A stretch of DNA of 64,000 bases. It comes from Candidatus Peribacteraceae bacterium. GTDB taxonomy: Bacteria > Patescibacteriota > Gracilibacteria > Peribacterales > Peribacteraceae. Shown here one piece after another: positions 60,415 to 64,000 of the stretch. The notes beneath the pieces were generated by a model. It worked only from the letters and a program-made list of their open reading frames with translations, did no database searches and was not told where the DNA came from. The position numbers were made by a program, and so were the translations under genes. Every line of letters starts with the position of its first letter. Position 1 is the first letter of the stretch. The stretch covers positions 62,001 through 126,000 of the forward strand of contig JAQUKV010000002.1 in NCBI GenBank assembly GCA_028718905.1. The letters run 5' to 3'.

Positions 60415-60990
60415 TCAGGATTTGGAGGATTTGGACACGCGTTCGGCGCGGAAAGGCACGCCCATGTGCTTCAGGAGCGCGCGGGCGGGCTCATCTTTCT
60501 TGGCGTTCGTCGTGATCTGCACCTGCACACCGAAAATCTTGCCGGCATCGACGGGGGGAACTTCGGGGAAGATCGAATGATCTTTGAGACCGATGGCGTA
60601 GTTGCCGTGCCCGTCCAGCTTGGTCGTCACACCGCGGAAATCGCGGATGCGCGGAAGCACGTACGACAGGAACCGGTCGAGGAACTCTTCCATGCGGCGC
60701 CCGTGGAGCGTGACGACGGCACCGACCACCAGGCCCTCGCGGATCTTGAAATTGGAGATCGCCTTGCGTGACCGCGTGTGCACGGCTTTCTGGCCGGTGA
60801 TCTTGGCCAGGCACTGCGCCACGAATTCATGAGCCTCCTTGGTATCCATCTTGGCACGGTTGATCCCCACGTTCACCGTCACCTTCTCGATACGAGGAAG
60901 CGCATGGATGTTCGTGACCTTCAGATCCTTCTTGAGGGCCTCTGCAACGGGTCCGCGCAGCCGATCATGGAGAGATTCATATTTTTTCAC
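60415..60990 (-). CDS. rplE: 50S ribosomal protein L5
   Basis: uL5 binds 5S rRNA and contacts the P-site tRNA. With the GTG start at 60990 it has 191 residues, beginning MKKYESLHDRLRGPVAEALK. It contains LPRIEKVTVNVGINRA, LAKITGQKAVHTRSRKAISN, FKIREGLVVGAVVTLHGRRM and DFRGVTTKLDGHGNYAIGLK. A TTG at 61008 would add six residues, but the conserved N-terminus fits the GTG better. Repeats occur on both sides of the gene. Confidence 0.95.
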   Translation of the reverse strand: MKKYESLHDRLRGPVAEALKKDLKVTNIHALPRIEKVTVNVGINRAKMDTKEAHEFVAQCLAKITGQKAVHTRSRKAISNFKIREGLVVGAVVTLHGRRMEEFLDRFLSYVLPRIRDFRGVTTKLDGHGNYAIGLKDHSIFPEVPPVDAGKIFGVQVQITTNAKKDEPARALLKHMGVPFRAERVSKSSKS

Positions 60991-61032
60991 TGATGCGTGA
61001 TGGAACAAATGAGAGTCCCGAAGAAGCCGAAA

Positions 61033-61105
61033 GCAGTACGCAGTGAGCAGTAAGTTGCTGCAAGCTCTTGTGGATTGCTTACTGCGGTCTGCTGACTGCT
61101 TACAG
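61033..61105. repeat. Imperfect facing heptamer repeats between rplX and rplE
   Basis: GCAGTAC, GCAGTGA and GCAGTAA follow one another (61033-61053). They are answered by TTACTGC, TCTGC and GACTGCTTACAGC further right, so the region can form a hairpin. The unit is shared with the repeats at 50651 and 59589. Confidence 0.75.
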
Positions 61106-61152
61106 CTTGCCGATAACTGTGCGGGATCTTCATGATCAAAAGTGGAAAAGAA

Positions 61153-61713
61153 TTAGGCGCCACGTCCGTGGCTGAAGGATTCTGGAATGCGTGTCTCTGC
61201 GGGAACGCTCTTGTCGCTCACCTGCCCTTTCGGCTCTTCTCCCTCCTGCACCGCCTCCGCACCGAAGCTTAAGCGCTTCCAGAAGGGTTTGCGATCGGGT
61301 CCGGCCACTTTCTGAACCTCCGCCCCACCTTCCTTACTTTCCTTGCCTTTCTCGCTTTCCTGTCCTTTCAATGGGGCCGCCTTCGGGCCTTTCTTGGGTT
61401 TCACCTTGCCCGCAACCAGTACTTCTCCGCTCACCTTGGCGATGCGCGTCTTGCGGCCCTTCTCATCGATCTTCACCCCGATGCGCGTGGGCTTCTTGGT
61501 CTTGGCATCCATCACCATGACGTTACTGGCGGCAATGCTGGCCTCGTACTTGAGACGCTGCCCGGGACCCTGGGTCGTCTTGCGGACATGCCGCGTGCGC
61601 ATGTTGGCGTCGCTCACCACCAACCGGTCACCAAGAACGCGCAGAACCGTACCGGTCTTGCCCTTGTCTTTGCCGGCGATGACGAGGACGAAATCGCCCG
61701 TATGGATTCTCAT
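61153..61713 (-). CDS. rplX: 50S ribosomal protein L24 with long C-terminal extension
   Basis: uL24 starts 50S assembly. The KOW domain ([33 protein letters not shown]) and the family motif [28 protein letters not shown] occupy residues 1-90. About 90 further residues are Lys/Glu/Pro-rich ([20 protein letters not shown]) and unlike standard L24 (about 104 residues). The stop of rplN overlaps its ATG. Confidence 0.96.
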   Translation of the reverse strand: MRIHTGDFVLVIAGKDKGKTGTVLRVLGDRLVVSDANMRTRHVRKTTQGPGQRLKYEASIAASNVMVMDAKTKKPTRIGVKIDEKGRKTRIAKVSGEVLVAGKVKPKKGPKAAPLKGQESEKGKESKEGGAEVQKVAGPDRKPFWKRLSFGAEAVQEGEEPKGQVSDKSVPAETRIPESFSHGRGA

Positions 61714-62078
61714 AGAACGTCGGGAGCAAGGGAAATGATCTTTTGGTAACCGACGACTTTGAGCTCGCGGGCCACCGGTCCGAAGACGCGGGTGCCTTTG
61801 GGTTGACCCCCTCCGTCGATGATCACGCAGGCATTGTCATCAAAACGCACTCCTCCGCCATCCGGACGCCGGATGAAATCCCTCGTCCGCACGATGACTG
61901 CGCGTTCGACGGCCTTCTTGCGCACCGTGCCGCGCGGAGCCGCCTCTTTGATCGCCACAACGATGACATCACCGACATGGGCGTAGCGGCGCCTGCTACT
62001 GCCGAGCACCTTGATGCACATGCAGGATTTGGCACCCGTATTATCCGCCACAGTGAGCATGGATTGCTGCTGAATCAT
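61710..62078 (-). CDS. rplN: 50S ribosomal protein L14
   Basis: uL14 lies at the subunit interface. The 122-residue protein starts [20 protein letters not shown] and has the signature [40 protein letters not shown] and [20 protein letters not shown]. Standard length. Four-base overlaps join it to rpsQ and rplX. Confidence 0.98.
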   Translation of the reverse strand: MIQQQSMLTVADNTGAKSCMCIKVLGSSRRRYAHVGDVIVVAIKEAAPRGTVRKKAVERAVIVRTRDFIRRPDGGGVRFDDNACVIIDGGGQPKGTRVFGPVARELKVVGYQKIISLAPDVL

Positions 62079-62422
62079 TTTTTGGAGGGGACCGAGGAAT
62101 CCGAGGATGCCAACGAGGAATGCTTCTTTTCGCGGTGAATGCTCTTCTCGATCGTCTCTTCTTCTTTCAGCTCACTGACGCGCGGAACACGCTCCAGCAC
62201 CTCCGTGATCCGGAAACACTTGTTTTTGCTCAAGGGGCGGCATTCCGTGATGAGAACGGTATCGCCCACGATGAGATTCTTGTGCTCGCCGGTATCCGCG
62301 AGGAACTTTTTGCTCCGCGTGAAACGCTTCTGATAGAGCGGATGGAAGATCGAGCGGTGCACCGTCACCGTGACGGTGCCGGTCATCTTTGCCGAAGTGA
62401 TCTGGCCTTTCTTGGTTCTCAT
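62075..62422 (-). CDS. rpsQ: 30S ribosomal protein S17
   Basis: uS17 is a primary 16S rRNA-binding protein. The OB fold ([60 protein letters not shown]) spans residues 5-85. A Glu/Ser/Lys-rich tail of about 30 residues follows ([20 protein letters not shown]). Its ATG overlaps the rpmC stop. Confidence 0.97.
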   Translation of the reverse strand: MRTKKGQITSAKMTGTVTVTVHRSIFHPLYQKRFTRSKKFLADTGEHKNLIVGDTVLITECRPLSKNKCFRITEVLERVPRVSELKEEETIEKSIHREKKHSSLASSDSSVPSKK

Positions 62423-62736
62423 GAGCGTGTTTGGGAGACGGACTTGTCCGCCGTCTTGTTCCCCGGAACCTTGGCAGATGGGGAAGCTTTAGCGGAGATG
62501 GAAACTGTACTGGGCTTTGCGGAGCCCTGCAATTGAGCGGCGGTCTTTCTTGTCCACTCCGTTTTCATTCGCGCAAATGTTCTGCGCTCGCGGCGGAGCT
62601 TGGCGGTGTCTTTCTCTTTCTTCAGCTTCACGCCGAAACGCAGCCTCTCAACGAGGAGCGCCTGAGCCTTCATCTCGCGAACGAGATCGGGCATCTGCAT
62701 CGCGCGCAGTTCGCCGGTGGAAGAGGAGGGAGCCAT
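62419..62736 (-). CDS. rpmC: 50S ribosomal protein L29 with C-terminal extension
   Basis: uL29 sits at the tunnel exit. The conserved helical part (LRAMQMPDLVREMKAQALLV, ERLRFGVKLKKEKDTAKLRR, ERRTFARMKTEW) covers residues 10-65. It is followed by about 40 low-complexity Ser/Ala/Lys residues (KPSTVSISAKASPSAKVPGN). Usual L29 has 60-70 residues. It lies between rplP and rpsQ in the standard order. Confidence 0.95.
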   Translation of the reverse strand: MAPSSSTGELRAMQMPDLVREMKAQALLVERLRFGVKLKKEKDTAKLRRERRTFARMKTEWTRKTAAQLQGSAKPSTVSISAKASPSAKVPGNKTADKSVSQTRS

Positions 62737-62739
62737 GGT

Positions 62740-63159
62740 TCAGAGCAGAGAAGTCGTGACAATCTTGGTGCTGAGCGGAAGCTTGTAGGCAGCCAGTCTC
62801 AGTGCGGTCTTTGCCGCCTCTTCAGACAAGCCACCCATTTCGAAAATCATGGTGCCCGCGCGGACAAGAGCCGAATAACGGTCGAGGGATCCCTTGCCGG
62901 AACCCATCGGGACCTCCGCGGCTTTGCGCGACACGGGGATGTGCGGAAAGATGCGGATCCAGATTTTGCCTCCGCGCTGCACACTGTGCGTAAGTGCGCG
63001 GCGTGCCGCCTCGATCTGACGGGCGGTCAGCTCGCCGGACTCCTGCGTCTTGAGCCCCACCGTGCCGAATGCCAGCTGCGTCCCGCGCGTGGCCTTTCGG
63101 CCGAATGCTCCGCGGTAGCGGTGCTGCTTGCGCCGTTTGATTTTCTTGGGCTCGAGCAT
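62740..63159 (-). CDS. rplP: 50S ribosomal protein L16
   Basis: uL16 helps position the A-site tRNA. The 139 residues start MLEPKKIKRRKQHRYRGAFG and include QLAFGTVGLKTQESGELTAR, QIEAARRALTHSVQRGGKIW, RIFPHIPVSRKAAEVPMGSG, KGSLDRYSALVRAGTMIFEM. Standard length and motifs. rpmC follows three bases after its stop. Confidence 0.98.
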   Translation of the reverse strand: MLEPKKIKRRKQHRYRGAFGRKATRGTQLAFGTVGLKTQESGELTARQIEAARRALTHSVQRGGKIWIRIFPHIPVSRKAAEVPMGSGKGSLDRYSALVRAGTMIFEMGGLSEEAAKTALRLAAYKLPLSTKIVTTSLL

Positions 63160-63166
63160 GGGGGTT

Positions 63167-63214
63167 TAGGGCGTAGGGGGTAGGGAGTAGGGCGTAGGGA
63201 GTAGGGCGTAGGTT
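63167..63214. repeat. GTAGGG heptamer repeats between rpsC and rplP
   Basis: Six consecutive seven-base units of the form GTAGGG plus one variable base (G, A, C, A, C, then GTAGGTT) run from 63173 to 63214, preceded by TTAGGGC. The last unit touches the rpsC stop codon. Confidence 0.85.
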
Positions 63215-63875
63215 AGGAGTGGAGGGAAGCGGAATGAATCTGCTGCACTTTCTTGAAGACGAGGCCGTGATACACCCACACCTGCACGCCGATCGTGCCG
63301 TACGTCGTGATCGCATGCCGCACCGCGAACTCCACGTTCGCACGAAGCGTCTGCAGCGGAACATTGCCCAGCTTGTGCAGCTCCGCACGCGCGATCTCGG
63401 CACCATTCAGGCGTCCGGAAATGGTGACCTTGATCCCGATGGCTCCCGCCTGCATGGCCTTCTCGAGCGCCATTTTCACGGCACGACGATAGGGCATGCG
63501 ACGCTCGATCTGGCCCTGAATGGTCTCGGCGACCACATCGGCACTGGCGTCGGGATTGCGGATCTCCTGGATGTTCACCTCGAAGGATCCCCCCCACTGT
63601 TTCTCGAGCTGCTTGCGCAGATCCTCGATGGCCGCACCCTGCTTGCCGATGATCACACCGGGCTTGCTTGAGTGGATGACGACAGAGGTCTTCTTGCCGC
63701 GATCGATCTCGATGAGTGCGATACCGGCATCTTTCATCTTCGACATGATCGAGCGGCGGATCTGCACATCCTGCAGGAATGCATCGCGGAACTTCTTGCC
63801 GCGGGCATACCACTTGCTCGGCCACGAGTGCGTGAGTCCGATCCGAAAGCCGTTGGGGTTCACTTTTTGACCCAT
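63213..63875 (-). CDS. rpsC: 30S ribosomal protein S3
   Basis: uS3 forms part of the mRNA entry site. The 220-residue protein starts MGQKVNPNGFRIGLTHSWPS KWYARGKKF and has the KH domain motif SKPGVIIGKQGAAIEDLRKQ. The C-terminal domain (IERRMPYRRAVKMALEKAMQ, GIKVTISGRLNGAEIARAEL, TYGTIGVQVWVYHG) is complete. Standard length. It follows the rplV stop directly. Confidence 0.98.
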   Translation of the reverse strand: MGQKVNPNGFRIGLTHSWPSKWYARGKKFRDAFLQDVQIRRSIMSKMKDAGIALIEIDRGKKTSVVIHSSKPGVIIGKQGAAIEDLRKQLEKQWGGSFEVNIQEIRNPDASADVVAETIQGQIERRMPYRRAVKMALEKAMQAGAIGIKVTISGRLNGAEIARAELHKLGNVPLQTLRANVEFAVRHAITTYGTIGVQVWVYHGLVFKKVQQIHSASLHS

Positions 63876-64000
63876 TTACTTGGAGGAAGAGGGAGAAGCG
63901 ACTCCTTTTACAGTTTTTTTGGTCTTCTGTGAAGCTTTTGCTCCACTCTTCGTCTTTCGGGAAGTCTCGCCATCACTGTCTGCGACACCCAGCACGATCT
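63876..64000 (-). CDS. rplV: 50S ribosomal protein L22, 3' end only
   Basis: The window ends inside this gene; only the last 40 or so codons are visible. They begin IVLGVADSDGETSRKTKSG and end VKGVASPSSSK. IVLGV matches the final strand of uL22 (usually a TIVL sequence), and the following Ser/Lys-rich tail is an extension like those of L24, L29 and S5. The stop codon abuts the rpsC start, the canonical rplV-rpsC junction. Confidence 0.85.
   Translation of the reverse strand, partial: IVLGVADSDGETSRKTKSGAKASQKTKKTVKGVASPSSSK

Overview
The window reads as a chromosomal segment of a GC-rich bacterium with compact genes, very many 4-nt ATGA stop/start overlaps and almost no recognisable Shine-Dalgarno sites. 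UGA works as a normal stop. The rpmD gene (ribosomal protein L30) is missing from an otherwise canonical S10-spc-alpha ribosomal cluster. Together with the envelope-glycan gene content this suggests a member of the Patescibacteria/CPR, most likely of the Peregrinibacteria/Peribacteria type. The lineage is an inference from gene content, not a database result.

Layout. 0-6 kb: a chorismate-mutase-like small protein, NAD-dependent DNA ligase, a tiny ORF coupled to the ligase gene, and a large membrane protein with a degenerate J-like N-terminus. 5.9-27 kb: a surface-glycan region. It holds a five-gene CDP-3,6-dideoxyhexose (ascarylose-like) operon, several GT2 glycosyltransferases, a PIG-V-like mannosyltransferase, a huge secreted FAD-oxidoreductase-like protein, and a three-gene operon that begins with a glycosyltransferase fused to a CsaB-like pyruvyltransferase. 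It also holds a tRNA-Leu gene and purB. 27-38 kb: ftsH, a protein O-mannosyltransferase, more GT2 and GT-C glycosyltransferases (one followed by a decayed paralogue, one GT2 carrying a repeat-derived insertion), purC, an undecaprenol/diacylglycerol kinase and an ALG10-like protein. 38-46 kb: a DUF192 lipoprotein, rpe, an AT-rich two-gene island (GHKL ATPase plus STAS-like protein) behind a palindrome, an AEC transporter, rpiB, tpiA, dprA and tRNA-Thr. 46.4-64 kb: the ribosomal cluster on the minus strand, from rplV (cut by the window edge) down to rpsI, including secY, adk, map, infA, rpmJ and rpoA. Two insertions interrupt it: adk/secY are separated by repeats and small ORFs, and rplO/rpsE by an SLH-CAP surface protein and a DJ-1/PfpI protein.

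How the parts fit. The nucleotide-sugar operon, the lipid-linked-sugar GT2 enzymes and the GT-C membrane transferases (PMT, PIG-V-like, ALG10-like) look like parts of an envelope glycan and protein-glycosylation system. The pyruvyltransferase fusion and the SLH-domain protein are the two halves expected of S-layer-type anchoring to a pyruvylated wall polymer. Many start codons lie 12-16 nt downstream of an extended -10 motif (TGn-TAnnnT), which points to leaderless transcription and was used here to choose starts.

Repeats are abundant and structured: composite inverted elements ending in CTGCCTCACCCC, short CCTTCG..CGCTCAGGA elements, and heptamer tandem repeats between ribosomal genes. At two genes (tpiA, secY) a 52-53 nt CCCTTCG element sits between the functional gene end and a diverged second copy of that same gene end, which may be the most unusual pattern in the window.
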